The notes under the pieces: model-generated
Databases searched by the model: none
What the model was told of the DNA's origin: nothing
The model's input: only the letters and a program-made list of their open reading frames with translations
Translations under genes and position numbers: made by a program
Part shown: positions 1 to 13,000 of the stretch, one piece after another
How the letters are laid out: every line of letters begins with the position of its first letter
Position numbering within the stretch: position 1 is the stretch's first letter
Assembly (NCBI GenBank): GCA_032768795.1
Contig: CP136495.1
Coordinates: forward strand, 126,501-190,500
DNA length: 64,000 bases
Direction: 5' to 3'
From: Tremella fuciformis
Lineage: Eukaryota > Basidiomycota > Tremellomycetes > Tremellales > Tremellaceae

Positions 1-1332
1 CCGCAACGTCTTCCATTCGCCGAACTTGGGGATCCGCACGGGTCAGCACAAGCAGTGCTGCAAACAAGGGCAAGCTGAACTCACCTCCTCTCCTGCCGAG
101 AGCGCCTTGCAGAATGCACCGTATACCTCAGAGTCGGTCTGCAGACCCATCTGCTTGACGAGGGGAGCATCATGTATCGGCTCGAGCACAAGATTCTGGT
201 CGGCGTGGTTGAACGAGCAGACGGAGATACGCGCGTATTTGGCTTGGTCGGCGGGAGGCTTGCACACTGGCGGTAAGCAACTGGTCACATGCTGTGCAAG
301 GTATGGGTGAACTCACCTCTATGTCGAGTGGCCTTGAAGATGCCGCCTGACAGGATCTCCATCACGTCTCCCAAGTTGCAAACGAGCGCTCCCTTCTTGT
401 ACGGCACATAGCGCCACTTCTGATCCTGACCGAGCATCTGCAGGCAGGTGACCGGCTGACTGGGGAGGAGAGTGGTCGCCCCATGGTCGGTATGGTTGGG
501 CAGGATGTTCTGGGTCGTCTTGGCGTCTTCCCCAAGTACTGGATGGTAGACCTGGAAACGGCAGTACGACGAATACGGGAGGATGCTGTTCTTGCCGGGG
601 ATCTTGTTCCAGAGATAGTCGTCTGGCAGACCCAAGATGCGCGACAGGAGAGTGTACAGTCGACGCCCGACCTGGTTGTGCATGTGCTACAGCCGCTCAG
701 CAGGAATATCACGTGCGAAACGGAGCACTTGCGTCGGCGTACGCCAGAATCTCGTCCGCGAAAGGGAGAATACCCGGTGGTAGCTTGCCTTCTTCCCAAC
801 AAGCGCCGTAAAAGTTGTACGCCTCGATATAGTCATACGAAGTCCTGCCTTTCTGCACGAGTCAGCCTCCGACTTAGAAAATACGCAGTGAGACAGACAC
901 GTACCTCTCCCCAGCCATAAGGGGGCTTGTAGCCCATCCACTCCCCACTTTCGCGATCCCACTCAAACTTCTTCTTGTCTTCCTCGGTCATGGCTCCGCC
1001 AGCAACCACCCAGTTGGCAATGTCGAAGATACGTTGTAGCTGTCCATCAGCTCAAACACCTCATTTGGGGCCCGAAGACGCACGTCGTCAACCGACGCTC
1101 CATGGTTCTCAATCAGCAAGAATCCCTCATTGGTCAATGCATCCTTGGCCGTTTGCTGCACCTGCGCTTGTTGCTCAGGTGTGCCATCAAGCAGCGAGAG
1201 GTCGAGGACGCGTAGCGACTGCCATTCGAGGTCCTCCTTGGTCTCTGGCGGTGGAACCCAGGCGGGGATAGCAGGTTTGCCGGCTTTGTTCAGCTTGAGC
1301 TTGGGCAAAGGCCCGAGGGTCTGGATTGCCAT
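1..1332 (-). CDS. Fe(II)/2-oxoglutarate-dependent oxygenase, isopenicillin N synthase-like (3' end cut by window)
   Basis: Begins at the ATG read from 1332 (MAIQTLGPLPKLKL) and runs off the left edge. The last exon visible starts near 24 and reads FGEWKTLR. The N-terminal DIOX_N-type part is followed by the jelly-roll core. The iron ligands are visible: HTDHG (HxD), the distal His in KATRHR, and ARIS (RxS) for 2-oxoglutarate. Exons are joined by short GT-AG introns. The closest relative in sight is the gene at 7783-9231 in the same orientation, which shares the AIPAWVPP start and the LDLSLLDGTPEQQ block; these are clearly paralogs. The family hydroxylates, desaturates or cyclises small molecules in the cytosol. 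The substrate cannot be told. The neighbouring SDR, PhyH and Zn2Cys6 genes suggest a shared oxidative pathway (inference). Confidence 0.88.
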
Positions 1333-1753
1333 GGCGTCAACAGAGTCGTGAATGAGCGGGCAAGGGTTGGACAGGATACGTAAGTGCAATTGTCCTGACT
1401 TTCCCATAACAAATTGGCGATTCAAATAACCAACTTGTCAAATGTAATGCCATACGGTTCGGCTCGAGGGGTCCCAGGTTCGGAGAGAGTTCGGGCCCCA
1501 TGGGTCGGCAGAGAACGCCGACTCCGATCATCGGGATCGGGTTTCGGCGTTCATCAAAAACGCCACAAACACCTTCCTTTCGGCCTGATCGGGTGCCTTG
1601 TTCAAAGGATGGGGCCGATCATTGCCAATCACCGCACCAACTCCGAGCCCAAGAACCTGTTCGGTCGCATGGATGCATACCAAGCATAAACCAGGCGTGG
1701 AGAATGCTACCAGGTGTACGACTCTGACTATCCCGTGACGACGTCTCTGCATG
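1333..1753. other. intergenic, upstream of the 2OG oxygenase
   Basis: This 421-base stretch lies between the start of the minus-strand oxygenase and the 3' end of the minus-strand SDR gene. It should hold the oxygenase promoter and the SDR 3' UTR. I see no conserved coding sequence or clear TATA box. Confidence 0.5.
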
Positions 1754-3030
1754 TCAGCTTGGGATCTGATGCAGACTCTCTGCGACGACTGACGTGTAAG
1801 AGTCCTCTGGCAACCGCAAACCGTCGTGAATCGAGATACCCATCAGACGACCGCCGTCGACGGTCAGCAAGGCGTAATTCATGTACGCTCCAGCGGGACT
1901 AGAAAGCATGATGACGGGACCAACAATCTCCTCTGGGCGACCCGCACGGCCCGCTGTGCAACGCTTCGCGGCTTTCTCTGCTTGCTCGACCATCTTGTAC
2001 TCGTGCTTGCCGACGTGGTTGGTAGCACCTCCTGTGCCAGTCATCTCCGAGGGGAAAATACCGGGGCAGATGGTATTGACGCGGATCTTCATTCTGTCTG
2101 CTTCAGCTTCCCAGCTCATGATACAAACTGAGGACTCACGGATGCAAACGAGCCGCCAGCAGCTTGGCCAGGTGAACAGCTGAGGTGTGTTAAGCATGGC
2201 GGAAAGAGGAGAGGCACGACACCTACTGGCGGCTTTCGATACGCCGTAGGAGATAGATCCCATAGACCGCTGGTTGCCAAGAGCAGCCAAGGATGCCATG
2301 ACCACGACATTGGGGTCGACTGATTTGCGCAGAAGGGGCACAAAGTTGACAGTGAGAAAGTAGACGCCGTTGACGTTGACTGGTGGTCAGCTACCGTCTC
2401 TCTCCGTGCGGTCCCGCTCACTCTGGTTACTACGGTCAAAGTCGGCTCTATGCTGGTCAGCGCTTTGTCATCGCGAGCTTAATGAGCCACGTACTCGTCG
2501 ATACCGTTAATGAGCATATCCTCCACCTGGTCGGCTGTAGAATCCGTCAACCATACTCGTAGCATATTCGCTGCGACCGCTCACGGTCATTGTGGTCCTT
2601 TGCAATCTTTTTCCAGGGACTGTTGACTCCGGCGCAATTGACAAGGGTGTCAATCTACAGACGATGAGCGACATCTGTGACCGCCGTGTACGAGCGACAT
2701 ACACGGCTCTCCTTTGCCTTGATAGCTTCCACGATCGCGGCGCAGCCAGCCTGAGTCTGCACGTCGCCGCGGATCCTGGCCGAGTCAGTCGCCATACCTT
2801 TATGCGTGACCCATTCCGACGTACACGTAGATGTCACCTCCGATCTCTTTGGCCGCATCTTCCAGAATCTCCTGACGACGGCCAGTGATATACACCTTGG
2901 CACCGTTGACCGCGAAGCCTTCGGCTATGGCCTTGCCCAGACCACTACCTCCACCGGTGATCACTACCACCTTGCCCTTGACGGAGAAGAGCTCATCGAC
3001 CTTGAAGGATACGTGCTGGCTGGCGGACAT
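1754..3030 (-). CDS. short-chain dehydrogenase/reductase (SDR)
   Basis: Starts at the ATG at 3030 ([20 protein letters not shown]). A classical SDR Rossmann motif [12 protein letters not shown] lies near residue 25, followed by NCAGVN in a later exon. The active-site block ends in [10 protein letters not shown], giving the Ser and YxxxK catalytic residues. The C-terminal exon carries VDGGRLMG and ends at 1754. Several short introns interrupt the frame. Classical SDRs of about 250-300 residues use NAD(P)H to interconvert alcohols and ketones in the cytosol. It is divergent from the PhyH gene across only about 260 bases, so the two are probably co-regulated. The substrate is unknown. Confidence 0.88.
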
Positions 3031-3291
3031 GACGATATGCGTTGATGCTGTACAATCAATGGAAAGCGCATGGACAAACTAAATCGTAGGTGTGGGCGTG
3101 GGGATTGGGTGCGATGTGACGTCGGGAGTGAGGTCGGTCCGGTGTCGGCAAAATTCCGAATCGCCCACCAGAGCTTCGGCTTGTCTCTTTCTCTGCTAGC
3201 CCTGCGCCTGCATGCATACAACTGTACATGGACTTATCAGATTCACTTGTCCACTGTATTGCACCAGCGACCCAGAGCAGTACATCTCACA
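3031..3291. promoter_or_regulatory. shared divergent promoter region, SDR / PhyH
   Basis: Only 261 bases separate the ATGs of two divergent genes, so this must carry both promoters. No individual motif was identified with confidence. Confidence 0.5.
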
Positions 3292-4454
3292 ATGCCAGTC
3301 GCCACCACAGACGCACCCAAGACCATTGTCCTCACCGATGAGGAGCGCGACAGCGGCGTCATGTCAGACAAGAAGCTGTACGACGCCATCGAGGCCTTCT
3401 TCACGGACGGCCTTGTCGTAGTGGAGAACGCCATCGATGTTGACCTCATTGACCGACTCAACACGCGCATGCTCGAGGACACAGACAGGCTGCTGTCGGG
3501 CGCAGGACAGGCCCACTTCAAGTATGTCTCCTGCCCATCTCCCTTGCCGAGGCTGTACTCACACGCAGTCACCTCAACGTCAACGCCGCTACCAAGGGCG
3601 CCAAAGCAGGAGGCAACCTGTCGCAAGTGCCGCCTCTCGACAAGGGTGCGACTGCTTCCCATCGGTAGCCCCAGACCGGCTAATTATTGTAGATTGGCTG
3701 TTCCCCGAAGTCTACGCCAACAAGCACGGCGCTCGCATCGTGTCCAACATCCTCGGCCCAAAGCCCGAGATCCATTTCATTCGCTCCAACACCCTCCTTG
3801 CGACCGATGAGCGTCAAATGCCGCATGCCGACATTCGCTTCGAGCATCCCGAGCACCCCTTCGCCATCGCCTTCAACACCTGCCTCGTGGATGTCGGACC
3901 GGAGAATGGTTCGACAGAGCTGTGGCTGGGCACTCAGAACACCAATCTCGACTGCCACCGTGATTTGGGAGAGCCCATGATTGCGGACGACAAACTGGAG
4001 GAGCGACGCAAAGTGCGACCGCCCATCTACCCTCGCCTCAAGAAGGGATCTTTTGTGCTCCGCGACCTTCGTCTGTGGTACGTTGAGCTTCGCATAGGGT
4101 AAGCGTAAATGCTGAGAGATAGGCATGCGGGAATGCCGAACCCAACACAAAATACACGCATCATGCTGGCCATCGTGTACTACGCCTCGTACGTCGAGGC
4201 TAGGTCAGGGTTAAATCACCTTGCTGATGCCCCTTAGATGGTACAAGAACGGGGTTGTGACTCCGATGCCCGAATCCCTTCGCCCCACAATCAAAGCACT
4301 CGAAGACTCTGCAGATATCAAGATTGCCGTCCAGTGGGTGCCCGACGAGGGATACAACTACCTCGACATCAAATTCAGCAACAACTTCTCTTCGACACTG
4401 ACACCATGGGTCTGGGAGAAGATCCAGCACGTCAAGACGGTCAAGGGGTATTAG
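3292..4454 (+). CDS. phytanoyl-CoA dioxygenase (PhyH) family protein
   Basis: Starts at the ATG at 3292 (MPVATTDAPKTIVLTDEERD), about 3 kb into the window, and ends at 4454. The first exon carries the typical PhyH opening with a helix (YDAIEAFFTDGLVVVENAID) that precedes the jelly roll. A later exon has the metal-binding region MPHADI followed by FAIAFNTCLVDVGPENGSTELWLGTQN. This GxTxxxPGSH-like block is where the PhyH family places its second ligand, here in a diverged form. At least four short introns are needed. PhyH-like fungal enzymes are Fe(II)/2OG hydroxylases, often in secondary metabolism or fatty-acid alpha-oxidation. No peroxisomal targeting tripeptide is present (it ends in VKGY). 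The assignment to the family is good; the substrate is not known. Confidence 0.82.
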
Positions 4455-4878
4455 TCTGTCGTTCCCTGGAAGGGTTTTCTACACCATGCATGTTTGGCCG
4501 GGTCTCCACATGACTCCATTCACCCTGCTCCGAAGGGCATTGCGCGTTCTGTGCGGGGCTCGGCTGACCATCGGATTCTTCCCGATGCGAATCGGTCGCC
4601 CTGAGCCACCGCGATGGCGGCGCCGAGGCACGGGAGAAGCGCTCCTGTAGCGGCTTCAGAAGTTATGCATGGATGGACATTAGCCGGAGCCCCCAGCTCG
4701 ATCGCCGTCCCACGGCCCAGAGCTCAACCAACCCGCATCCGAAGAAAAAGCCAGGCAGGCCAAGCACATTCGTAGTCTGCTACCGAATCTCTTGTGAACA
4801 CTGGCCCGAATCCGCCTTTCAGCAATCGCTACACCGACACCGACGTGCCGTTGCGAATTTGGTGTCTGCCACACAGAG
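4455..4878. other. intergenic, upstream of Zn2Cys6 regulator
   Basis: A 424-base gap between the PhyH stop and the regulator ATG. It presumably contains the 5' UTR and promoter of the regulator. Nothing distinctive was seen. Confidence 0.4.
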
Positions 4879-7687
4879 ATGGAGGTTCTCGCACCGGCAC
4901 CTGCGTCGGACCAGAGACCGAGCCCCTTTCGGGAGAGCATGCCCAACACCAGCGCGACATCGGTAGGTCCAACGGCCAGAGAATCAAGGAGGATCCTGAA
5001 CTTACCACAGCCTTCTTCCGGGCCGCAACGCTCGTCCAAGCCGAAAGAAAAGTCGGTACAACGGGCGAGCCAAGCATGTGTGAGATGTAGGCGCCAGAAA
5101 CTGCGCTGTCTCGGCGGGGACCCATGCGAGCGATGTGTCAGGACGCGAAGCGAGTGCAGCTTTCGCACGCGCGAGGCTGATGGCCGTGTGAACAATGGAC
5201 CCACATCGCACGCCGGTATCCTCTCCGGTGGGCGGAATAGCAGCAGTGTTGCGGCGCCGTACAACGGCAGGCGCCGAAGTGCAGATGAACGCACGAGGCA
5301 AATCGAGTCGAATGTTGCCAGTCTGGTCGCGGGCCTCGGGGAGAACCTCAACGGCTCCACCGACTCGCAGCAGTACGGCCACCTCAGCATCGGTGGCGGA
5401 CTCATCAGCCCCACGCCCGCTCTGCATCTCCCCACGCAGCCTATTGTACCGCGCCTCCCTCCACCAATGCATACGAGACCGTTGGATCCTCCTCGGCTCG
5501 GTGTGAGCCTGCAGTCAACCGTCTCACCCTCGTCGACCATTCGTCGGCACGGGCAAGCGTCCACCTCACCCGAGAGCATCAACCTTGTCAATGGAACACC
5601 CAACACGGGCTCGACGACCCTCCTGGCCTCTGGTGTCCAAGAGGCTGCTGAGGTCGACAAGGACGGTGTGCAGTTCGCGGCGACTGAAAGTTTGTACGAA
5701 GCTCCCTTCCGCTCGCTGATGCGACAAGTGAGTATCCACTTTTTTGCCCGGATACCTGACTCATCCTAGTCTCGTCGTAACTCGCCAGAACGCGATCCCC
5801 ACCCAAAAGCGGCGAGGTTTGCCTACAATACGAGTGTATTCAACGAGCAAGACGACCCAATCAACACGGAGATCGTGCCAGAAACCATGGCAGAAAATTT
5901 GTTTCAGTTGTAAGTTGGCCAACGAGCTGCTTTGCCTATTGACGCGTGTGTAGCTTTATCGACCACTGTCATCCATTTCTGCCCATCATCAACGTGTCTC
6001 AGGAATCGGCGTTCGCGACAATCAGACAATCCGCACCACTCTTTTCTGCCTTAATTGCAGTGGCTTCTCGCTTCTACATCGACTACCGAGAACGACGGGC
6101 ACTTGCCTCCCTGCCTGTCCTGGACAGCACGGCACCGAGCCGTCTTGCAAATCTGGCTGAGGCTCATCTGGGCCATACCCTGCTACGACGACACTTTGCC
6201 CTGTCAGACGTACAAGCAATACTGCTGCTCGCCGCGTGGAGTCTCCCCAGCGGTGGTGGGTCCGGGCCGGACGCATGGGTCGTCACTGGTCACGCGGCTC
6301 GCGTATCGCGCCGACTCGGTGTGCACAAAGTGCTTGCCCAAGCATCTGAGACGGCACGAGCTACTGAACAAGGATCGGAAGAGTGGCATAAGCTTCAGGC
6401 CTTCGTGCCGCAATGGAGGACGTGGCTGTCCTGGTTTACATTTGACGGTTTCCTGTCTCTTGGTTTCGGTCGACCTCAATCGACGCAATTCGAGACGGTC
6501 GACGAGTCGGGGTTTCTCCAAATGCGCTTGCACCAGGTCCTGCCCCGCCCAGGCTCGCCCGCCTCCGTCTCCCTATATGGCGACGTCTACATCGCCGGTC
6601 AAGTGCAGCTCACGCAGATCGGCCGTGACCTCATCAACTGGAGCGAGATGCTTGCGGACGCCCAGAAGGCAATCTATGCGGACCCTCGACGAGCTAGCAT
6701 CTTCCGCGACAGGGATCTGAGCATGAAGAACATGTTTAAAGAGCTCAACGCCCGGCTCGAGGAATGGTCCAGACTGTGGATATGGACGGGTGAGTTATGT
6801 GACCGCTTCGCGATGATGATGCTGATCAGCGAGGCTCACCCTATGCCCTCTATCTGGGTCCTTCTGCACGCGTTGCAAAGCTTCAGGCCGACCACCTACG
6901 CCTGTGTCTCAACTCGTACGCCCTAAAAGCGGGAGCCGATATCGACGACGAGATCGCAATATACCTACGGACAGCCTTGACCGCAGCAACCAGCACCATT
7001 CAGGTGCACTACGAGTCCAGTCAGACGGACCTGGGATTGAGCTTTGCAACCGATGTGAGCTGTCCCACGTCTGTGAACGCCTCGAATCCCCTGACGATTT
7101 CGCAGTATTTGACTATCGCCCTTGCGCAAGCGGCGGTCTTCCTCATCCGGATCACGAAAGCACCTGCCCCCGTTCAGTCTGCGGTCGAGATCGAACACGC
7201 CGTCCTTGCACACTACCTCAAGATGTCCATCGAGCTTCTGGAGGCAGCAGACATGTCTGAGACGCTACTTGGAACATACCTCGCCAAAACGATCAAGGAG
7301 ATCGGCCGAGCAGCCAAGACCATTGCTGCCGAAGAGTCTTTCACGCTCGTCGACCAAAGCTCGCAGTTGCCCGACTTCTTCTCGTCCACCACTGTACCAA
7401 ACACAACAAACGGTGAAGGGGACTATTTCAACTTTGAGGACTTCTTCCAGGTCCAAAACGAGCTCGAGCTCAAATACCTCCTCGGCCTTCCGAGCGACGG
7501 GGAGGGATTGTCCCAAGACGTCTCTGCCCTATCAGGATTCAACTTCACTGGACTTACAGGGGACAACAGCGCTGGCCTGGGTAATCTCGGACTGGGGACG
7601 AATAATGCCAACCGTTGGAACGGGTCGCTCAATCTGGACGCTTTGGGGTCATTGCTTGGCACACCTGCTACGACAACAAATCAGTAA
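4879..7687 (+). CDS. Zn2Cys6 fungal transcription factor
   Basis: Starts at the ATG at 4879 (MEVLAPAPASDQRP). After a disordered basic N-terminus comes a binuclear zinc cluster starting at ACVRCRRQKLRC and continuing with two more Cys pairs (CERC, then C before SF), at about residues 65-95. A Ser/Pro-rich linker follows. A second block (FIDHCHPFLPIINVS to about 7.3 kb) has the helical character of the fungal-specific regulatory middle homology domain. The C-terminus is acidic and Asn/Gly-rich, as in activation regions. Several introns are required, including those near 5730, 5910 and 6790. It is the only regulator in the left-hand oxidative cluster and is the natural candidate to control it (inference). 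Confidence 0.88.
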
Positions 7688-7782
7688 CGCTTCGCGACCC
7701 ACACCATGTAACACCTTCGTTGTACTTCGTTGTATTTACACAGTATGCATACATGCGTGACTGACTGACTAAGCACACGGGG

Positions 7783-9231
7783 CTAGATCTCACGGTACAC
7801 CTTGACGCCGCCAACAAGGTTCTCCGAGTGCGCCTTGCCGTTGATCATGACGACCTTTTGCTCGGCCTGGGCGAGCTTGTACGCTTTCGTCCTCCACTCG
7901 ACAAAAGTCATAGGCTGAGGTCAGTGACACAGCGCGCATCAGCGAGCCCAGAGCACCCACCTGCTGGCCTTCATCCTGCGCTTTGACAAGTGCACCATAG
8001 ACCTGTGAGCTCTTGTTCACACCTTGTGTCTTGATCAGAGGCGCGTCTGCGAATATCAGCCGTAATGCCTTTTAATAGGAAACAGCCACTTACCCCAGAT
8101 GGGCTCCATGGGCAGGCTGGCCTGGGCGTGATTGAACGAAATGACCGAAATGCGCTCAGCCTCCGCCTGATCGCTGACAGGCTTGATGACTGGGAACGTC
8201 AGTCCGTCGCCAGCGCAACGGGCAATAAGGCCATACCTCGATGGCGAGTCGCCTTGAAGATACCACCTGAGACCACCTCCATTACATCGCCGAGATTGGC
8301 GACGATGGCATCCTTCATATAAGGGACATATCGCCACTTGCCGTCATCGCCCATCATTTGAAGACATGTTACCGGTTGGCCGGGAATGAGGGTGATGACA
8401 CCTTGATCGGTGTGACCTTGCAGCAAGCTGACAGTCGAGGCGCGCTGCTCGGGCGGTACTGGATGTACGCCCTGGAAGCGGCAGTAGGAAGAGAAAGGCA
8501 AGGGTCCGCCCTTGGCGGCGACTTTCTTCCACAGGTAGTCGTCGTGCAATCCCAGGATACGAGAGAGAACAACGAGCACTCGTCTCGCCACCTGGAAGTA
8601 CATGTGCTGAGGCATCAGTCTCAAGGGCGCTCAGAAAGGTGATCAAGGGGAGGGCGCACTTGGGCATATGCAAGGATCTCATCCTGGAATGGACGCAGCT
8701 TGGGAGGGATCAAGTCCTTCTCCCAGCATTCGCCGTACCAGTTGTAGAACTCGAGGGTGTCCGGGAGATCGCGGCCCTTCTCGTTCCACCCCTTTGGCGG
8801 CTTGTACCCGGTCCAGTTTCCGTGCTCAAAGTCCCACTCGTAGTCTTTTCGGTCCTGCTCGGACAATGCATCGCCGTTGATTGTCCAGTTGGCGAGGTCG
8901 TAGATCCGTTGCATCTACATGGTCAGCCGTCGCGTTCCTGCGCTGAGATCGCACGATGACGCACCTGCTCAGGAGCAACGCCAAAGTTTTTGATGAGCAT
9001 GAACCCCTCGTTCTGTACCGCTGCTGAGAAGGTCTCGAGGCATTCCTTTTGCTGCTCGGGAGTACCGTCCAGCAAGGACAGGTCCAGCGTGCGCAGTGGT
9101 TGCCACTCGATATCCTCCAGCTTGGTCTCGGCAGGCGGAACCCAGGCCGGGATAGCAGACTTCCCCTCCGTGTTCAGCTTGAGCTGTGGCATCGGAGGAA
9201 GCGTCTCGAGCGTCTCTGTAGCTACGGCCAT
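7783..9231 (-). CDS. Fe(II)/2-oxoglutarate-dependent oxygenase, paralog of the gene at 1-1332
   Basis: Starts at the ATG at 9231 (MAVATETLETLPPMPQLKLN) and ends at 7783 (VYREI). DIOX_N-type N-terminus, then the oxygenase core with HTDQG (HxD), the distal His in KATRHR and ERISVISFNHA carrying the RxS motif. Introns lie at equivalent places to those of the first-window paralog. The two share long blocks and surely arose by duplication. The gene's 5' end lies only about 140 bases from the proposed transposon boundary at 9370-9382, so its promoter may have been altered by the insertion. Function: soluble small-molecule oxygenase, substrate unknown. Confidence 0.9.
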
Positions 9232-9369
9232 GGTGTGCAGTGTTTGTCGGCAACTTTCCGGACAAAGGTTCCCAAGTCGAACTTCAGGTGTCGTAATACC
9301 CTCGTGGTGGTATATACGCCCCGCATGCTCACCCCGGTCTTCGGACTCAAACCCCGTCTCTCCACGAGC

Positions 9370-9382
9370 GCACGCTCTTGGC
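9370..9382 (+). repeat. left copy of candidate target-site duplication
   Basis: Thirteen bases (GCACGCTCTTGGC) identical to 19833-19845 in the same orientation and located just outside the proposed left end of the transposon. Confidence 0.5.
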
Positions 9383-9440
9383 GTGAATGTATTTTGACCC
9401 CCTTAGACCGAATTATCCGACCCCTAATGACCGCCGATTT
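9383..9440 (+). repeat. left degenerate terminal inverted repeat
   Basis: Read inward this end resembles the reverse complement of 19776-19832: TATTTT plus CCC close to the tip, then scattered matches ending in a shared CGCC-AT core. It is imperfect and needs an alignment to confirm. Confidence 0.4.
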
Positions 9441-10079
9441 GGACAATTCCGGGTTGCGGGAGCCGAAGCCGACATTTGAAAAGAAGTTGCCGAGTTGGCA
9501 AAAGACGTCTCATGGCGAGAAAAGAACGCACCCTCTTGCGAAAGTCGATCGGGAGCTGGAAAGAGGATGTCGCGCCTTTATAAAAGAAAACCCCTACCTA
9601 GCTCCAGATCTTCCGGAGCTTGCAAAATTACGAAGACTGTCGACCGTTTGAGGCATGTCGCCAAGTATTCAGGCGAGTCTGGACCCGAATCGGACACTTT
9701 GAACATTGGATGTGACTCGGCGATCGTCAGCGATCGCTCGAGAAGCTGACGCGCTTTTGGTAGCAGTTTTCACGCGTCGAAAACTCATCAAAAACTTGAT
9801 AACAAAGTTCTGATCAGGGGATTGCACGGACCCGCACACGGGTCTGAGCGTTGTTTCATGTGTTATCTATGTCTATTCAACACAACGCTTTGATCTCTTC
9901 TTGCATCGCATCAAGTCCGCTCCCCGATTCGAGCTCCACAATGTCCATCACATATACCACTGACCTGGGCAGCTCGAAGAGTTCTTCACCCCCTCATCCC
10001 CATCAACACAGACTTGAAGTTTTTTTCGCGCACCAAAGCTCGCTCTATTTGTTGAATAGTTGGCCAAACTTGATTCACA

Positions 10080-13000
10080 ATGACGAAGTGGACACCCAAA
10101 GACCCACCGGTGGGTCAGGTCCCCGCCGGCATTCTGAAGCAGTCATCGGCTCGCAAAAAGCCTGGTCGACCCAAGCGCAAAGCGGCACCGCCCGACTCCC
10201 CGGTGGAGTCGGTGGAGTCTGGGCCGCCTGCGCAGACACCCGAATCGACCGTGGCCTCAACCCCGGCCACCAATACCAGCAACGACTCCGTCGACAGCTC
10301 CAAATCGCACGACAGCACCTCCTCTGGCGGCAACTCGACAGCTAGCGCTAAGTCTTCTAGCCCCGCCAGCGTGTTCGCCGGAAGGCGTGACAAGGCTCGC
10401 TATGGTACTCCTCGGCGAGTGCCGTCGAAGGCCGAAACTGCGAAGTTCGACGATTGGGCCAAACGTTTCCACTCATCGCCAGACATGCGTCTCGTCGGCG
10501 ACCTTTCCACCTACAATCCTCCTCCCGATGGTCCCGTGCACCCTCAAGGACCGGTGAACCCCATGCATATACCGGGTATACAAGTCAGGAAGGAGCCCAT
10601 GCGGCCTGCCAGGCGTCGGATGAGTGCAGAAGACGGATATTTCGATCAGGAGATATCTGCAGATGGTCTTCCGCGGTTCTTCGATTCACTGGTGAGTCCC
10701 CTCCGCCATTCCTAGCCACGCTCATCTTGCAGCGTCACGACTATACGATCGATTCGCATGCGATTTCGCATCGAGCTTCTATCGAGTGGATCGATACTCC
10801 AGGATTCTCGCCCGCTGACATCCGGGCCAGACGATTGAAGATTCTGGTACCCTCTGAGGATATCAAGAACAAGCCGGATGAGATCATCTGGCGAGTGACT
10901 TATTCGTGCAACGGTCTTTGCCGAGCAAGCCCGACTAAAGAAGACAAGATTCCTGCTCTGGCAACAAAAGACTCTTTCGGCGTCGAGTTGTTTCAGTATA
11001 TCAAGGGCCGCCGTGGCACCAAGGAGCAGGAGAAAGTGGCTCAGAGGCGCTTGTCGCCCCGTGCCAGCATGCTGCGCATGGAGAGGATCGCTCGCGAAGC
11101 CAGCGAGGCAGAGGAACAGGGAGCCGACAAGGCGCCAACTGGCACCGAGTCGAATGCTACTCAGAACACTGCCGACACTCATCAACACGAGGGCCAACAG
11201 TCTTCTGACTGCTCTTGCCAGGCGGCTAAGGAGCAGTCGGACGCCACTCAGGTCAGTCACCGTCTCACATCCAGATGCACCACTGATGAGCAGGAGAAGG
11301 CGTCACAGGATACGGACGAACAAGATGAACTTGACGATGACGAGGGTGGTGAGAACGCTTCTGAGAATGACCAATCGAAAAAGCAAAACGACAAAAAAAA
11401 TGAATGTGTTTGTGGCTCGTATTTGATGGTGAGGAGGCTCGCTAAACCGCGCTGGAAGTTGCTAAGCAGTCAGATTTCTATGACCAACGCTCAATCTCAA
11501 TTCGCACGCTGTACAGTGAGGATGAGGCAAGAGTCGCATCACCCGAGGCCGCGGGTTGGCACTTCTGTCAAGATGTCTCCGCACATCCGCAGTGTTCTGC
11601 ACGAGATGGCCGGATGCTTCTCCATGACCAAGTCGAAGTTGAAGCTGTGTGAGCTGCCTCCATCTGCTCACGATCATAGTACTGACGTGTAGGGTTTAAC
11701 ACCACAATTGCTCCAAACGATCCGCACGTAGTATGGCTTAGATCGTGCAAGAAGCAGAAGGATATGGCCTATCTCGGTGACCGGCTTCCAGGGAAAAATG
11801 GGTGGGATACGGCGATGAAGACGGCTGGGCAAATCTTCCATGTGAACAGCAGCCCTCTCGCTGCCATCGAGATCATCGCAGGTCGAAGCCCGGAGTCCCT
11901 CATTGCGTGAGCAAATCATGTCACGATAGACGAAGGCCTGACGTTCAGGCATCGTGGCCCGCAGTTCCTTGGCAGCAGCAAAGACAAGGACACCACCGTT
12001 GATCCGCCATCGAAAAAGACCCCTGGTGGACGTGAGAGAATGGAATGCGTGATAGCTCCGCCATTGGCCCGCATCAGCGCCATTCTGCAGATCTTTCGCA
12101 TGGGTCTGATGATGGACAGCTCATGGCGCAACAAAAACGCGTGGGGAGCGCCGATGACTGTGCTGGTCACCTTAAACGAGCAGCATCACATGATACCATG
12201 TGAGTTCTCCATATTCACTAGATCGATTCCTGACTCATGATCCAGTGGCTGTCATGGTGTCGGCTCATGCTGATCACATCGCCTATGAGTACCTGTTGCG
12301 AGAATTCGAAAGGGCGTGTCGTGAAACGGCGATGGAGGTCGTTACCGGTACCTTCCGTCCAGACATTGACGGCGTTTCCGAGGCCGATCTTGTTCGCCAA
12401 TGCCGCATATTTCTCAAGGATGGCCTCTCTCCTCGATTTGTGATGATCGATCGTTCGCATGCCGAGCGCGTCGCTGTCAGCAACGTTCTGCAAGACGTTC
12501 CTATCCGGGTGTGCCAGTTCCACATGATGCAAGCAATCGGGCGGCGTTTGAAGAGGATCTACGGGCGGAGGAATGATCGCGATCTTCTGACTGCTCAGAC
12601 CCTCAACGACATCCGCGCCTGCCAAAGATGCGATGAGAAAGAGCATTGGGGTCAATATTATGAGCAACTCGAGCAATCTGTTCGCTCACGCACTCCCCGC
12701 GATACAGGAGCCTGGCCGATCCTCGACAAATACCTACAGGACGAATGGTTCGGCGACACCTGGGGTGACACGGTGATAGATTATGCGCTGCCTCCCGGAG
12801 TCACAAGGGACGGACCTTGGTCCACAAACAACTACTCAGAGGCCTGCTTTCGTACTTTTGATCGGGTCTTTCTAAGTTGTCGGGCCAACCATCGGTCAGT
12901 GGAGGAGCTGCCGTCAGTAATGCTAAAACTGACCCAAAGGCTCGATCGCCTCATACTCGTTCTCATAGACGCCTTCTTTCCCTTTTATGAGGAGTTCGGG

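Noticed and set aside
4680..5660. 326-residue minus-strand open frame
   Set aside because: Antisense of the Zn2Cys6 gene; no domain and Arg/Cys/Ser-heavy composition typical of shadow frames.
1..9231. TET/JBP base-modifying oxygenases next to a transposon
   Set aside because: The 2OG genes match the isopenicillin N synthase-like class with DIOX_N domains, not the TET/JBP core.
12115..12841. KDZ (Kyakuja/Dileera/Zisupton) transposase assignment
   Set aside because: The DDE spacing with CQFH after the second Asp, the NNxxE glutamate and the SWIM finger fit MULE better; KDZ elements have a different Cys-rich insert.
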